Source: Stutzerimonas kirkiae | Lineage (GTDB): Bacteria; Pseudomonadota; Gammaproteobacteria; Pseudomonadales; Pseudomonadaceae | DNA: 64,000 nt | NCBI RefSeq assembly: GCF_004327335.1 | Contig: NZ_QJUO01000001.1 | Coordinates: 305,900-369,899, forward strand | Direction: 5' to 3' | Notes under the pieces: generated by a model | What the model saw: the letters and a program-made list of their open reading frames with translations, nothing else | Database searches by the model: none | What the model was told of the DNA's origin: nothing | Part shown: positions 1-9,005 of the stretch, one piece after another | Numbering within the stretch: the first letter of the stretch is position 1 | Layout: every line of letters begins with the position of its first letter | Program-made: the position numbers and the translations under genes

Positions 1-528
1 GCGCGCGGCCAACTGACCCTGCCGAAACTGCGCGACGTGGCCAACGGCACCACCTCGATCACCTGCATGGTGTTCCTGATCCTGATCGGCGCCTCGCTGT
101 TCTCCCTGGTATTCCGCGGCTTCGGTGGCGAACACCTGATCGAGGAAGTCTTCCAGCAACTGCCGGGCGGCGTACTGGGCGCCTTCTTCCTGGTGATGCT
201 GGTGATCTTCCTGCTCGGCTTCATTCTCGACTTCATCGAGATCATCTTCGTCGTGGTACCCATCGTCGGCCCGGTGCTGCTGGCCATGGGCCTGGACCCG
301 ATCTGGCTCGGGGTGATGATCGCGTTGAACCTGCAGACTTCCTTCCTCACCCCACCACTGGGATTTTCGCTGTTCTACCTGCGTGGCGTGACGCCGCGTT
401 CGGTGTCGACCGCCACCATGTACAAGGGTGTGATTCCCTTTATCGCCATCCAGATTTCCATGCTGGTGATCGCCTACTTCTGGCCCAGCCTGATCACCTG
501 GCTACCGGAACAGGTCTATGGCCGCTAA
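1..528 (+). CDS. TRAP transporter large permease (DctM), C-terminal part
   Basis: This is the 3' end of a gene that begins before the window; the frame is open from base 1 and ends with TAA at 526-528. The 175 visible residues are strongly hydrophobic with about four membrane segments and resemble the end of a DctM/TRAP large permease, including the TSFLTPPLGFSLFYLRG stretch typical of the mannitol/chloroaromatic (COG4664-like) branch. The family imports organic acids across the inner membrane, driven by an ion gradient, using a periplasmic binding protein. A binding protein of the matching type is encoded far away at 41180-42283, so they may or may not be partners. The following methyltransferase starts only 3 bases downstream. 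Confidence 0.85.
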   Translation, partial: ARGQLTLPKLRDVANGTTSITCMVFLILIGASLFSLVFRGFGGEHLIEEVFQQLPGGVLGAFFLVMLVIFLLGFILDFIEIIFVVVPIVGPVLLAMGLDPIWLGVMIALNLQTSFLTPPLGFSLFYLRGVTPRSVSTATMYKGVIPFIAIQISMLVIAYFWPSLITWLPEQVYGR

Positions 529-531
529 GGC

Positions 532-1710
532 GTGAGCGAAAGCCTGCAACGCTTCCTGGCCCTGGATGCCTTCCTGCTGGAGCATCAGGGCCTGTGGCGC
601 CCCAGGCCCTTCACGGCCCTGCACCTGCCCTGGGAAAAGGACTGCCCGGAACTGGCGCACTGGTTGCGCCAGCGTAGCCTGGAGGATGCCGAACACACCA
701 TAATCGTGGAAGACGTGCCCGCACCCTTCGCCGAACTGGCGCGCCAGGCCGAACGCCTTGCCCGGCTCCAACCCCTGCCCAGCCGGCCGGTCGCGCCGGT
801 CGCTGCCCGCACCAGTGCGCATATCCCCGGGCGCAAGTGGCAGCAGATACAGGCTTTTTCCAGCGCACTGCAGTTCACCGAAAAACCCGGGCACTGGCTG
901 GACTGGTGCGCCGGCAAGGGCCACCTGGGGCGCTTATTGGCACTGGATGGCACGCCCCTGACTTGCCTGGAGTGGAATGCGGCGCTGGTCGAGGAAGGTC
1001 GCCGCCTCAGCCAGCGGGCCGGGATCCGCGCGCAACATCGCCAGCAGGATGTCATGGCCGAGTTGCACGATGGCCTGCCGGCCTCGTACACCCCGGTCGC
1101 CCTGCATGCCTGCGGCGACCTGCACTGCCGGCTGTTGCGCGTGGCCATCGAACAGGGCTGCCGGCAACTGGCCCTGGCGCCCTGTTGCTACAACCGCATC
1201 GCCAGCGACCAGTACCAGCCACTGTCACAGGCCGCCCTGGGCTCGGCGCTGCATCTGGACAAGGACGACCTCGGCCTGCCGCTGAGCGAAACGGTCACCG
1301 CCGGCGCCCGTGAACGCCGCCAGCGCGACCAGTCGATGGCCTGGCGGCTGGGCTTCGACCTGTACCAGCGCCAGGCGCGCCAGACCGACAGCTACCTGCC
1401 AACGCCCTCGCTGCCCAGCGCCTGGCTGCGCAAGGGCTTCGAGCACTATATCCGCGACCTGGCACGGTTGAAGATGCTCCCCGGGCCAGCCCTACAGGAC
1501 TGGCAGGCTCTGGAACGGGCCGGCTGGGAGCGCCTGGCCCAGGTACGCAATCTCGAACGGCTGCGCAACCTGTTCCGCCGCCCGCTGGAACTCTGGCTGG
1601 CACTCGACCGCGCCCTGCTGCTGGAGGAACACGGCTACCGGGTACGCCTGGGCACCTTCTGCGCCGCCAGCCTGACGCCACGCAACCTGCTGTTGCTCGC
1701 AGAACGCTGA
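532..1710 (+). CDS. SAM-dependent methyltransferase, class I fold
   Basis: A 392-residue protein starting at GTG 532, three bases after the TRAP permease stop, so probably co-transcribed with it. The SAM-binding region is visible near residues 120-135 (WLDWCAGKGHLGRLLA, a variant of the glycine-rich motif I), followed by LEWN for motif II. A later ALHACGDL...LAPCCY stretch is typical of the Methyltransf_32 group related to the eukaryotic GSTCD C-terminal domain. The substrate is unknown. The C-terminal 120 residues are arginine- and leucine-rich without a recognised domain. It converges with cfa, with only 7 bases between the two stops. Confidence 0.75.
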   Translation: MSESLQRFLALDAFLLEHQGLWRPRPFTALHLPWEKDCPELAHWLRQRSLEDAEHTIIVEDVPAPFAELARQAERLARLQPLPSRPVAPVAARTSAHIPGRKWQQIQAFSSALQFTEKPGHWLDWCAGKGHLGRLLALDGTPLTCLEWNAALVEEGRRLSQRAGIRAQHRQQDVMAELHDGLPASYTPVALHACGDLHCRLLRVAIEQGCRQLALAPCCYNRIASDQYQPLSQAALGSALHLDKDDLGLPLSETVTAGARERRQRDQSMAWRLGFDLYQRQARQTDSYLPTPSLPSAWLRKGFEHYIRDLARLKMLPGPALQDWQALERAGWERLAQVRNLERLRNLFRRPLELWLALDRALLLEEHGYRVRLGTFCAASLTPRNLLLLAER

Positions 1711-1717
1711 GACTGCC

Positions 1718-2902
1718 TCAGTCGCGGTAGATATCCGCACGGCTCCAGGGCAGTTCCAGCGAATCATCGGCCCGGGGCTTGCCGGCAAGGATCTGGTGCA
1801 GGTTGACCCAGCCGCGGCTGAAACCATAGGCGCAACCCGCCAGGTACACCCGCCAGATACGCAGCGCCCGCTCGGGAATCAGCCCACGCGCTTCATCCAG
1901 GCGCTCATCGAGGCGCTGGCTCCAGAGTTCGAGGGTACGTGCGTAATGCGGGCGCAGGCTTTCCACATCCACCACTTCCAGGCCCGACTCGCTGATATCC
2001 GCGCAGATATTCACCAGATGCGGCAGCTCGCCGTGGGGAAAGACGAAGCGCCCGATGAATTCGCCAGCCCCATGGCCAACCGGACGGCCATCCAGATGCC
2101 TGGCGGTGATGCCATGGTTGAGCACCAACCCGCCTGGACGTACTGCGCCGAACAACCGCTGGCAATAGAGCGGCAGGTTGGCATGGCCAACGTGCTCGAA
2201 CATGCCGACACTGACCACCTTGTCGAAGCTTTCATCCTGCGGCAGATCGCGATAATCCAGCAGCTCCAGCCGGACCCGGTCCTGCAGGCCCTCGTCGATC
2301 ACCCGCTGGCGGCCCAGCTCCAGTTGCGCCTGGCTGAGGGTGATGCCGAATACCTCGACACCGAACTCCCGCGCCGCGAAACGCGCCAGCCCGCCCCAGC
2401 CACAGCCGACATCCAGCAAGCGCTCGCCGGGCTTGAGACGCAGCTTGCGGCACAGGTGGCGCAACTTGGCCTGCTGGGCCTGCTGCAGGTCTTCCGTCCC
2501 GGTTTCGAAATAGGCGCAGGAATAGACCATGTCCGGGTCGAGCCAGAGCCGGTAGAAGTCGTTGGACAGGTCGTAATGGTAGGAAATCGCCTCGGCATCG
2601 GTGTGCCGGTCATGGGCCCAGGGCTGGTGCTCGACCGGCCTGTCCTCGCCCAGCGCCTGGCTGATCCGGTCGCCGATACGAATCACCTCGTCCAGCGGGC
2701 CGGAAAGATCGAGCCGCCCCTCGACATAGGCGGCCCCGAGATTGTCCAGGCTGGGGCGGGACAGTTCGCCGAGCAACGAAGGATCCTTGAGGATCAAGGT
2801 GACGTGGGGTGCGGGGGTGAGGTCGAACACCTGCCCATCCCACAGTTGCAGGCGCAACGGCAGATCGAGTTCGCGCAACGCCGGAAGTAGACTGGCCAAC
2901 AT
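1718..2902 (-). CDS. cfa: cyclopropane-fatty-acyl-phospholipid synthase
   Basis: A 394-residue cytoplasmic enzyme that transfers a methylene from S-adenosylmethionine to unsaturated acyl chains of membrane phospholipids, making cyclopropane fatty acids. The SAM motif LDVGCGWGGLARFAA is at about residues 165-180, and the family strings YHYDLSNDFY and YSCAYF are also present. The length matches Cfa/CmaA proteins. The start at 2902 is preceded by an AGGAG-type site (GGAGATACCCGT before ATG). The enzyme usually rises in stationary phase or under acid and osmotic stress; no promoter for that was identified here. Confidence 0.9.
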   Translation of the reverse strand: MLASLLPALRELDLPLRLQLWDGQVFDLTPAPHVTLILKDPSLLGELSRPSLDNLGAAYVEGRLDLSGPLDEVIRIGDRISQALGEDRPVEHQPWAHDRHTDAEAISYHYDLSNDFYRLWLDPDMVYSCAYFETGTEDLQQAQQAKLRHLCRKLRLKPGERLLDVGCGWGGLARFAAREFGVEVFGITLSQAQLELGRQRVIDEGLQDRVRLELLDYRDLPQDESFDKVVSVGMFEHVGHANLPLYCQRLFGAVRPGGLVLNHGITARHLDGRPVGHGAGEFIGRFVFPHGELPHLVNICADISESGLEVVDVESLRPHYARTLELWSQRLDERLDEARGLIPERALRIWRVYLAGCAYGFSRGWVNLHQILAGKPRADDSLELPWSRADIYRD

Positions 2903-3037
2903 ACGGGTATCTCCTTTTCACGAACAATGGAAAAGGTAGACCACAAATCGCAGTTGTCAGCCTATTACAGCGATAGATCAGGCCTATATATGAACCCGGC
3001 CCCGGCAAATGCCTGATCCCGCATGACCGACAGCCGC

Positions 3038-4030
3038 CTATTCGTCGGCGCGCCCCAGCAACGCCTCCAGTTCCCGTGCATGGAAAAGCGCTTCGGTCCA
3101 GGCACCGATCTGCTCCACCCCGGCACCCTCGACCCGCTGCACGGCCCACGCCGGCAGTGGGCCAAAACGGCCAGCCAACAGGCGTCGCAACAAGGCCGCC
3201 TGGTTTTTCCGGCCTTGCTCCAAGCCTTGCTCGAGCCCCTTCTGCAAGCCTTCCTGCACCCACTTATCGGCCCAGGTTTCCGGACGTTCTGCCAACATGG
3301 TGCTCACCTCCAGCAAGTCGTTCAGCGGTGGGATCTCATGGCGCGGTACCCGGCGCCGGATCAGGCCGATGATCCACCTGACGATATTGCGGCGCAAGGG
3401 GGTCTGGTCGTCCAGCCTCAGCCACCCGTGCAGGTCCCGGATCACTTCGCCCATGGCCTGTGGCGTCTCCGCCTGTTCCAGCCGCATCAGCGCCGCCACT
3501 AGGTTGCGCCGGCCATGCAACTCGTTCTGCGGGTAGTGGTTTTCGTCGAGCAGCAGGTAGCGGAAGTCCGGCTGGCAGGCCTGCAAACCCTCTGGCGCCG
3601 GGTAGCACAGGTCGCGCAAGCGGGTGGCGTGCTTCCAGCGCTGGCGACCACTGTAGAGCACCAGCGGCAGGACCGGCGGCAGGCGCCCATCCGAGGTGAG
3701 CTGGCCCTGCTTTTCCAGTTGCTGCCAGAACAGGCCGATATAGCTCAGCAGCCGCAACGCCATAAAACGGTCGGGGGTGGACTGGAACTCCAGCAGCAGG
3801 TACAGGTAGACCCAGTCGCCACCCACCTCGTCATCGAGGCGAAGCCGCCAGACCATATCCTCGTAACGCCCCTGCATGTCCTCGCTGACATAGTGGCCGT
3901 TGAGCAGCTCCAGCGTGGAGAAATCCACATTGCCCACCCAGGCCTGGGGCACGAAGCCCAGCAGCAGATCGCGTACGAAGTCCGGATTGGAGAACAGCAG
4001 CTTGTAGCCGGCGTCGTGATCCTGGACCAT
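3038..4030 (-). CDS. Rpn/YhgA-like PD-(D/E)XK nuclease family protein
   Basis: A 330-residue protein of the recombination-promoting nuclease (Rpn, YhgA-like, 'putative transposase') family. Start chosen at ATG 4030 (MVQDHDAGYKLLFSNP), where family members begin and where GGAGCAGGAGC precedes the codon; an upstream in-frame ATG at 4111 has no such site. The N-terminal domain has the nuclease-like features DxxYKLLF, the WVYLYLLLEFQ acidic strand, and YSG. The C-terminus carries the family's charged tail with EGLQKGLEQGLEQGR. Rpn proteins act on DNA in a RecA-independent way in E. coli; the role here is not known. A frameshifted relative lies at 55558-56498. Confidence 0.8.
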   Translation of the reverse strand: MVQDHDAGYKLLFSNPDFVRDLLLGFVPQAWVGNVDFSTLELLNGHYVSEDMQGRYEDMVWRLRLDDEVGGDWVYLYLLLEFQSTPDRFMALRLLSYIGLFWQQLEKQGQLTSDGRLPPVLPLVLYSGRQRWKHATRLRDLCYPAPEGLQACQPDFRYLLLDENHYPQNELHGRRNLVAALMRLEQAETPQAMGEVIRDLHGWLRLDDQTPLRRNIVRWIIGLIRRRVPRHEIPPLNDLLEVSTMLAERPETWADKWVQEGLQKGLEQGLEQGRKNQAALLRRLLAGRFGPLPAWAVQRVEGAGVEQIGAWTEALFHARELEALLGRADE

Positions 4031-4162
4031 GTTCCCGCTCCTGCTCCCGTACGGTTTGCACAGGAGTGGATGCTGGCAGATCCAGGGATTTGCCGCCGTG
4101 ACGCGCTTCACAATCGTGGCCGTGCATGGCCACCGCGGCCTGTGCCAGGCAAAGGAGCAACA

Positions 4163-4182
4163 GCCCGCCGGCAGTGGCGGGC
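4163..4182 (-). terminator. hairpin after the FGE-like gene
   Basis: A perfect 7-bp stem GCCCGCC/GGCGGGC with a 6-base loop, starting 10 bases after the stop of the FGE-like gene. On the minus strand it is followed by a moderately T-rich run (TGTTGCTCCTTT), so it is a plausible intrinsic terminator for the receptor/FGE transcript. Confidence 0.5.
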
Positions 4183-4192
4183 GGTGTGACGC

Positions 4193-5119
4193 TCAGGCGC
4201 CGGATGCGGCGCAGCGAAAGCCTGCCAGGTTGTTGCGTGCGCCGGGCGGCTGATGGATGCGATAGGCTGCCAGTGAAATTACGCTGCTGTGATGCCAGGA
4301 GCCGCCCCGCAATACACGCGAGCTTCCCTGCGCAGGGCCATGCGGGTTACGGGTCTCGCTGACGGCGTAGTAATCGGGGGCGAACCAGTCGGCCACCCAT
4401 TCCCATACATTGCCGGTCATGTCCAGCGCTCCATAGGGGCTGGCGCCACTGGGGTAATGGCCCACGGGCCTGGTGCGGGCTACGCTTTTGGCACTGTTGG
4501 AATGCCGTGCGGCATTCCAGTCATTGCCCCATGCATAGAGTCGCTCGTCGGTGCCGCGCGCGGCTTTCTCCCATTGCGCTTCCGTGGGGAGTTGCTTGCC
4601 AACCCACCGGCAATAGGCCAGGGCATCATGCCAACTGACCTGCAGCACAGGGTGATCGTCGGCTTCGATGTCGCTGCCGGCGCCCTGTGGTGAACGCCAG
4701 GTTGCCCCGTCCACCATGAACCAGCCCCAAGTGCCATCCTGCTCGCGCCGCACCGCGCCTCTGTTCTCCCGCTCGGCATCCGTCACATGGCCGGTCGCCT
4801 GCACGAATTGGCGGAAATCGGCATTGGAGACCTCATGCCGATCCAACCGGAAGGCGCCCAGCCAGACCCGATGCCGTGGTTCAGTCGCCTGGAACCAACC
4901 CGGGCAATCCTCGCCCTCTTCGCGCTCCCTGGTACAGGCCGCGACGAATTGACGGGATGCGTCTGCCGACAAGCCCATCCAGAACCATCCCGCCGGTACA
5001 TGGATCATGTCTTCCATTTTCCGGGGACCTTCACCTTGCTGTGTGGTCTGGGCGCACGCCGGGAGCAGGGCGGCTACGCAACATAAGGCAGTCATCGACT
5101 TGTGGACGTCCTGCTTCAC
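4193..5119 (-). CDS. FGE/SUMF1-PvdO-like lipoprotein lacking the FGE cysteines
   Basis: A protein of about 308 residues of the formylglycine-generating-enzyme (SUMF1/EgtB/PvdO) fold, identified by MIHVPAGWFWMG, the RHEVSNADFRQFV stretch, LPTEAQWEKAARG, the GNVWEWVADWF signature and RVLRGGSW...GFRC at the end. The start is taken as GTG 5119, giving a short signal with a lipobox-like LLPAC, so the product is probably a periplasmic lipoprotein; ATG 5098 is the alternative. The two copper/catalytic cysteines of true FGEs, which follow the GGS motif, are replaced by His and Ser, so it should not be a canonical sulfatase activator. It lies 85 bases after a siderophore receptor, and PvdO, the pyoverdine-pathway member of this fold, makes a siderophore-related role reasonable. 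That role is inference. Confidence 0.75.
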   Translation of the reverse strand: MKQDVHKSMTALCCVAALLPACAQTTQQGEGPRKMEDMIHVPAGWFWMGLSADASRQFVAACTREREEGEDCPGWFQATEPRHRVWLGAFRLDRHEVSNADFRQFVQATGHVTDAERENRGAVRREQDGTWGWFMVDGATWRSPQGAGSDIEADDHPVLQVSWHDALAYCRWVGKQLPTEAQWEKAARGTDERLYAWGNDWNAARHSNSAKSVARTRPVGHYPSGASPYGALDMTGNVWEWVADWFAPDYYAVSETRNPHGPAQGSSRVLRGGSWHHSSVISLAAYRIHQPPGARNNLAGFRCAASGA

Positions 5120-5204
5120 GATGAACCCCGTTTTCTCGATTGATGCCGCGACAGGCAATGTGTCGGTTTCTGGACAGCCTGCCGCGCATATGGGATGGCT
5201 TCGC

Positions 5205-7655
5205 TCAGAAATCCACCGTGGCCGATAAGCCGAAGGTACGCGGTGCGCCGACCGTTGCAATGCTGGCTCCGCCCACCCAGTAGGTCTTGTCGAGCAGGTT
5301 GTCGACACCTGCGCGCAACACGACCGGCCTGCCGCCCAGACGGGTGGCGTAGCGTGCGCCGATGTCCACGCGGCGCCAGTCGGGGACTTTCAGCTTGTTG
5401 TCTGCATCCAGATATTGCGCGCTGCTATGGATAAGGCGTGCACTGAGGGTCAGGCCGGCAATGGCTGGCAAGTCCCACTCCCCGCCGAGATTGACCGCGA
5501 AAGGCGTTACGCCTGGAGCATCGTTGCCATCCTGCAGTCCGTTCTGGGTCCGGGTCAGCCGTCCCTGGATATAGGTAGCCCCGCCCAGGACACGCACGCC
5601 GGGAGTCACTTCGCCGAAGACCGACCATTCGATGCCTCGGTTGCGCTGCTCTCCATTCAGCCGCAGCGAAGGGCTCGGCTGTGTGCTGTAGTCGACCAGC
5701 GTGCTCGGGCGCTTGATCTGGAATGCGCCCAAGGTATTGGTGAAGCCGCCCGTTTCAAGCTTGACGCCCACCTCCAGTTGCTTGGTCTTGTAGGGTGGGA
5801 AAACCTCGCCTGCATTCAGGTAGCTGGCGCCCACCGTCGCCCCCTGCGACAGCCCCTGTATGTAGTTTGCATAGATCGACAGACCACCATGCAGCCTGAA
5901 TACGATGCCCGTCATTGGTGTCCATGCATGCTCGTCATAGGGGGGAGCGGTGCGTACGCCGGTCGAACCCAGGCTCTCGACTTTTACATTTTGTCTGCGT
6001 ACACCCAGCGTCACCAGCAAACGGTCATCCACAAGCCGAAGGGTATCGGCCAGGGCAAGGCTGCGTAGCGTATTGTCGCTGCCGCCCAGCGGTTTTCCTG
6101 GCGCGGCGGGATAGACCAAGGACTGTTGCGGGTTGTAGATATTGGTGGTCCAGCTTGTGTCGCGGTTGAACGCACTACGGACTTCCCTATCGGTGTAGGA
6201 GGAACTCACGACCAGGGTGTGCCATATCGGGCCGGTGGCGAAGTTTGCATTCAACCCTGTCTCCGCCACCTTGGCCGTCTCTTCCTGCCGCCACTCCATG
6301 CCCATCAGCGAGCCACTGCCATCGGGCGTCATGCCGAAGACCGTATGGCCAAGGATTCCGTCGTAGTCATAATCCTTGTAGCCCAGCTTCGCATAGGCCG
6401 TCAGGTTGCCCGTGAGATCGAATTCCCCGCTGAAGATGGCGGTTTCCGCGACATGATGCGCGTCGGCTCCAGGCATGATGTTCGTGCTGCCATCCGGGGG
6501 CGACAGCACTTTGCTGAGTCCGCTCATGTTGACGAAGAACGGTGCGCCGTTCCTGATCTTCTGGTCCAGTCGCATCACATCCAGGGCCATGCGTGTCCGC
6601 TCGCCCCGATAGTCCAGCGCGAGGGCAAAGTTATTGCCCTGCCTTTTCTGCCCGTCGATATAGGTTTCACCGCCGGTCTGGCTGCCATTGAAGCGCACGC
6701 CCCAGCGACTTTCGCCAAAACGCCGCCCCACGTCCACGTGGCCTTTCCACAATGAGTCCGAATCCAGGCTCAGGGTCAGGCGGCTCAATGGGGCGTCGCC
6801 GGCACGTTTGGTCTGGATGTTCACCGCACCACCGACGGCACCACCGGGCGACATGCCGCTCAAGAGCGCATTCGGCCCCCTGAGCACTTCCACGCGCTCG
6901 GCGAATTCGACCGGGGTTTCGGCAAGGGTCGGCGCCAGGTCATAGAGCCCGTTGATCGAAATATCATTGCCTTGAAGCTGGTAGCCGCGGATTTGCAGGA
7001 ACTGGTAGTAGCCACTGGTTGGAGAGGAGAGGCGGACGGAAGGATCGTTCTGGATAACATCCCCGATCGTCTTGGCCTGCTGATTCTCGATGAGTTCCGA
7101 GGTGTAGCTGGTTTGGCTGAAGGGAGCCTCCATGATGTCCAGGTTGCCCAGCATGCCCAGCCTGCCACCGCGCGCCACCTGCCCGCCGGCATAGCTTTCC
7201 GGCAAATCTGCGGCGCGGGCCTGGCGACTGGCGCCGATCTCGACCGCCCGCAACTCCAGGCTGTCGTCGTTCGTGGCGGGGCGCAGGATATAGGCGCCAT
7301 TGGCCAGGCGCTCGGGCGCCAGCCCGCTGCCCGCCAGCAGCAGCGCCAGCGCCTGCCATGGACTATGGCTGCCGCTCACCCCGGCGGTGTGCTTGCCAGC
7401 CACCTGCGCCTCGGTGAAGGTCAAGAGTACGCCGGCCTGGCTGGCCAACGCGCGCAATGCCGGGGCGAGATCGCCTGCGGGGATATCGAAATCCTGCCGG
7501 GCAACCTGCTGCGTCCGATACTCCTGTGCCGACAGCGTGACGCTGGCAGCGCCCAGGCCAAGGCCGACCAGTGCCAGGCCGATGGCCCGGCCCAGCGGGC
7601 GTATGCGGTATTTTGCTTGGTATTGATATGGCCTGAAGCCAACGTCTACGGTCAT
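5205..7655 (-). CDS. TonB-dependent siderophore receptor with N-terminal signalling (STN) domain
   Basis: An outer-membrane receptor of 816 residues for a ferric siderophore. Start chosen at ATG 7655 because GGGAGGGG lies 8 bases upstream; the ATG at 7691 has no site. After a signal sequence ending near LSAQE comes an STN domain (DFDIPAGDLAPALRALA..., about residues 55-105), then the plug (VRLSS, LQIRGYQ, VEVLRGPNALLSG) and a beta-barrel ending in ATVDF with a terminal Phe. The STN domain plus the upstream fecI/fecR pair mean it should signal ligand binding through FecR to the sigma factor. A downstream FGE-like gene follows. The cognate siderophore cannot be read from the sequence. No siderophore synthesis genes are nearby. 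Confidence 0.92.
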   Translation of the reverse strand: MTVDVGFRPYQYQAKYRIRPLGRAIGLALVGLGLGAASVTLSAQEYRTQQVARQDFDIPAGDLAPALRALASQAGVLLTFTEAQVAGKHTAGVSGSHSPWQALALLLAGSGLAPERLANGAYILRPATNDDSLELRAVEIGASRQARAADLPESYAGGQVARGGRLGMLGNLDIMEAPFSQTSYTSELIENQQAKTIGDVIQNDPSVRLSSPTSGYYQFLQIRGYQLQGNDISINGLYDLAPTLAETPVEFAERVEVLRGPNALLSGMSPGGAVGGAVNIQTKRAGDAPLSRLTLSLDSDSLWKGHVDVGRRFGESRWGVRFNGSQTGGETYIDGQKRQGNNFALALDYRGERTRMALDVMRLDQKIRNGAPFFVNMSGLSKVLSPPDGSTNIMPGADAHHVAETAIFSGEFDLTGNLTAYAKLGYKDYDYDGILGHTVFGMTPDGSGSLMGMEWRQEETAKVAETGLNANFATGPIWHTLVVSSSYTDREVRSAFNRDTSWTTNIYNPQQSLVYPAAPGKPLGGSDNTLRSLALADTLRLVDDRLLVTLGVRRQNVKVESLGSTGVRTAPPYDEHAWTPMTGIVFRLHGGLSIYANYIQGLSQGATVGASYLNAGEVFPPYKTKQLEVGVKLETGGFTNTLGAFQIKRPSTLVDYSTQPSPSLRLNGEQRNRGIEWSVFGEVTPGVRVLGGATYIQGRLTRTQNGLQDGNDAPGVTPFAVNLGGEWDLPAIAGLTLSARLIHSSAQYLDADNKLKVPDWRRVDIGARYATRLGGRPVVLRAGVDNLLDKTYWVGGASIATVGAPRTFGLSATVDF

Positions 7656-7799
7656 GTCGCAGTCCCCTCCCAACGGGCTGAAAAATCGCACTCATGGGAT
7701 AGGTACCGCGAAACGAAAAATCGGGCAGGAGCAAATGTGAATTATTTCCACATTCTCGAGAGCAGGCCTGCGCCGCGCAGAAGCTGTTCACGGCCTCAC

Positions 7800-7890
7800 A
7801 AGACAAGGCCGAGGCTTGAGGCTGGACGACAAGCCGTTCGTGTTCTGCCCGCATCAAGCTGTCCAGCCTTCCAGCGCTTTTGTCGGCTTT
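7800..7890. repeat. dispersed palindromic element, family 1, copy 1
   Basis: Lies in the 375-base gap between fecR and the receptor gene. It carries the family arms (GAGGCTGGACGA ... GTCCAGCCTTCCAGCGC) and the tail GCTTTTGTCGGCTTTT; the left arm is degenerate. Because the receptor is separated from fecR by this element, the receptor probably has its own promoter in the gap. Nothing else is evident in the gap. Confidence 0.6.
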
Positions 7891-8030
7891 TCAGGCACAT
7901 AGGGCGCAAGTGGGTATCGCGGCGCTCAACCCATCCGAATTCACTCGGGATTTGAACGAACACTGGCTTCGACAGCATGGGCACCGAAGGCGCCAGAGCA
8001 TTTATTCAAAGGTGTTGAGAGGCCTGGGTC

Positions 8031-9005
8031 TCAGGAGCGCTCTGTCGCCAGCACCGTCACCCAGTAGCGCGTACGCCGCTCGATATGCACTGGCAGGACC
8101 CTGGGCAGGGTCTGCAGGATGCGCTCGCTGTCATCCAGGGGAAACACGCCGGACAAGCGCAGCCCGGCGACCGCCGGGTCGCAGCGCAACAGGCCATGAT
8201 GGTAGCGCGCCAGTTCATCGATGAAATCGCCCAGGCGCTGGTTGTCTGCGATCAGTTGCCCCCGGCTCCAGGCGATGTCCTGTTCGGCGGCAGCAACGGG
8301 CGCGGCGATATGCTTATGGTCGAAATCACTGGCCTGGCCCGCTTCCAGGCGCCGGCGCTGGCTGGCAGCATCGAGATCCACCGCCCCCTCGAACACCGCG
8401 ACCCGGCACTGCCCGCTGACACGCCGTACGCTGAAGCGGCCAGCCTGCGCCTGGATACGCCCGGGGCCGGCGGCGACCACGAAAGGCCGCGTATCGCCAT
8501 GGCCGGTGCTGACCAGCACCTCCCCTTCCAGCAGGCGCACCCCGCGCTGGCGCTCGTCGAACGCCAGGTCGAGGGCACTGCGCGCATTCAGCAGCAGGCG
8601 CGTGCCATCAGGCAACTGTACCGTTCGCCGCTCGGCCGTGGCCGTGGCGTAATCGGCACTGAACTGCTGCCAGGCGCCGCTGCGCCCGACCAGCAGGCCG
8701 CTGGCGCCAAGCGCGCCGACCCAGAACAAGCCCCTGACCACGGCCCGCCGCTGGCAACCGGGAGGAACACTGGCGAGGGTGCGATAGACCGTTTCGCCCG
8801 GCAGGTGGCGCAGCCGCCCGGTCACATTCTCGATATGCCGCCAGGCGCGCTCATGGTCGGGATGGGCCTGGCGCCAGTACTGGAACTCGGCCAGTTGCGC
8901 CGCACTGACCTCGCCGGACATCAGCAAGGTCAACCAGTCGGCCGCCGCGTCGGCGATTTTCGCGTCGATGGGCAGGCCGCCGGCCAGCAGGTTGCGCTCG
9001 CTCAT
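8031..9005 (-). CDS. fecR: FecR-type anti-sigma / sigma regulator
   Basis: A 324-residue inner-membrane regulator of iron-starvation sigma factors. It shows the order expected for FecR: an N-terminal cytoplasmic DUF4880 domain (residues about 15-65, ending WRHIENV), one membrane segment around residues 88-106 (LFWVGALGASGLLVG), a periplasmic FecR domain (RTVQLPDGTRLLLNARSAL...) and a C-terminal DUF4974-like part that contacts the receptor's STN domain. Its ATG overlaps the fecI stop by 4 bases (ATGA), so the two are translationally coupled. The partner receptor is the gene at 5205-7655. Confidence 0.9.
   Translation of the reverse strand: MSERNLLAGGLPIDAKIADAAADWLTLLMSGEVSAAQLAEFQYWRQAHPDHERAWRHIENVTGRLRHLPGETVYRTLASVPPGCQRRAVVRGLFWVGALGASGLLVGRSGAWQQFSADYATATAERRTVQLPDGTRLLLNARSALDLAFDERQRGVRLLEGEVLVSTGHGDTRPFVVAAGPGRIQAQAGRFSVRRVSGQCRVAVFEGAVDLDAASQRRRLEAGQASDFDHKHIAAPVAAAEQDIAWSRGQLIADNQRLGDFIDELARYHHGLLRCDPAVAGLRLSGVFPLDDSERILQTLPRVLPVHIERRTRYWVTVLATERS

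Noticed and set aside
4193..5119. Annotation as a sulfatase-activating formylglycine-generating enzyme
   Set aside because: Both catalytic cysteines after the GGS motif are absent and no sulfatase is nearby.
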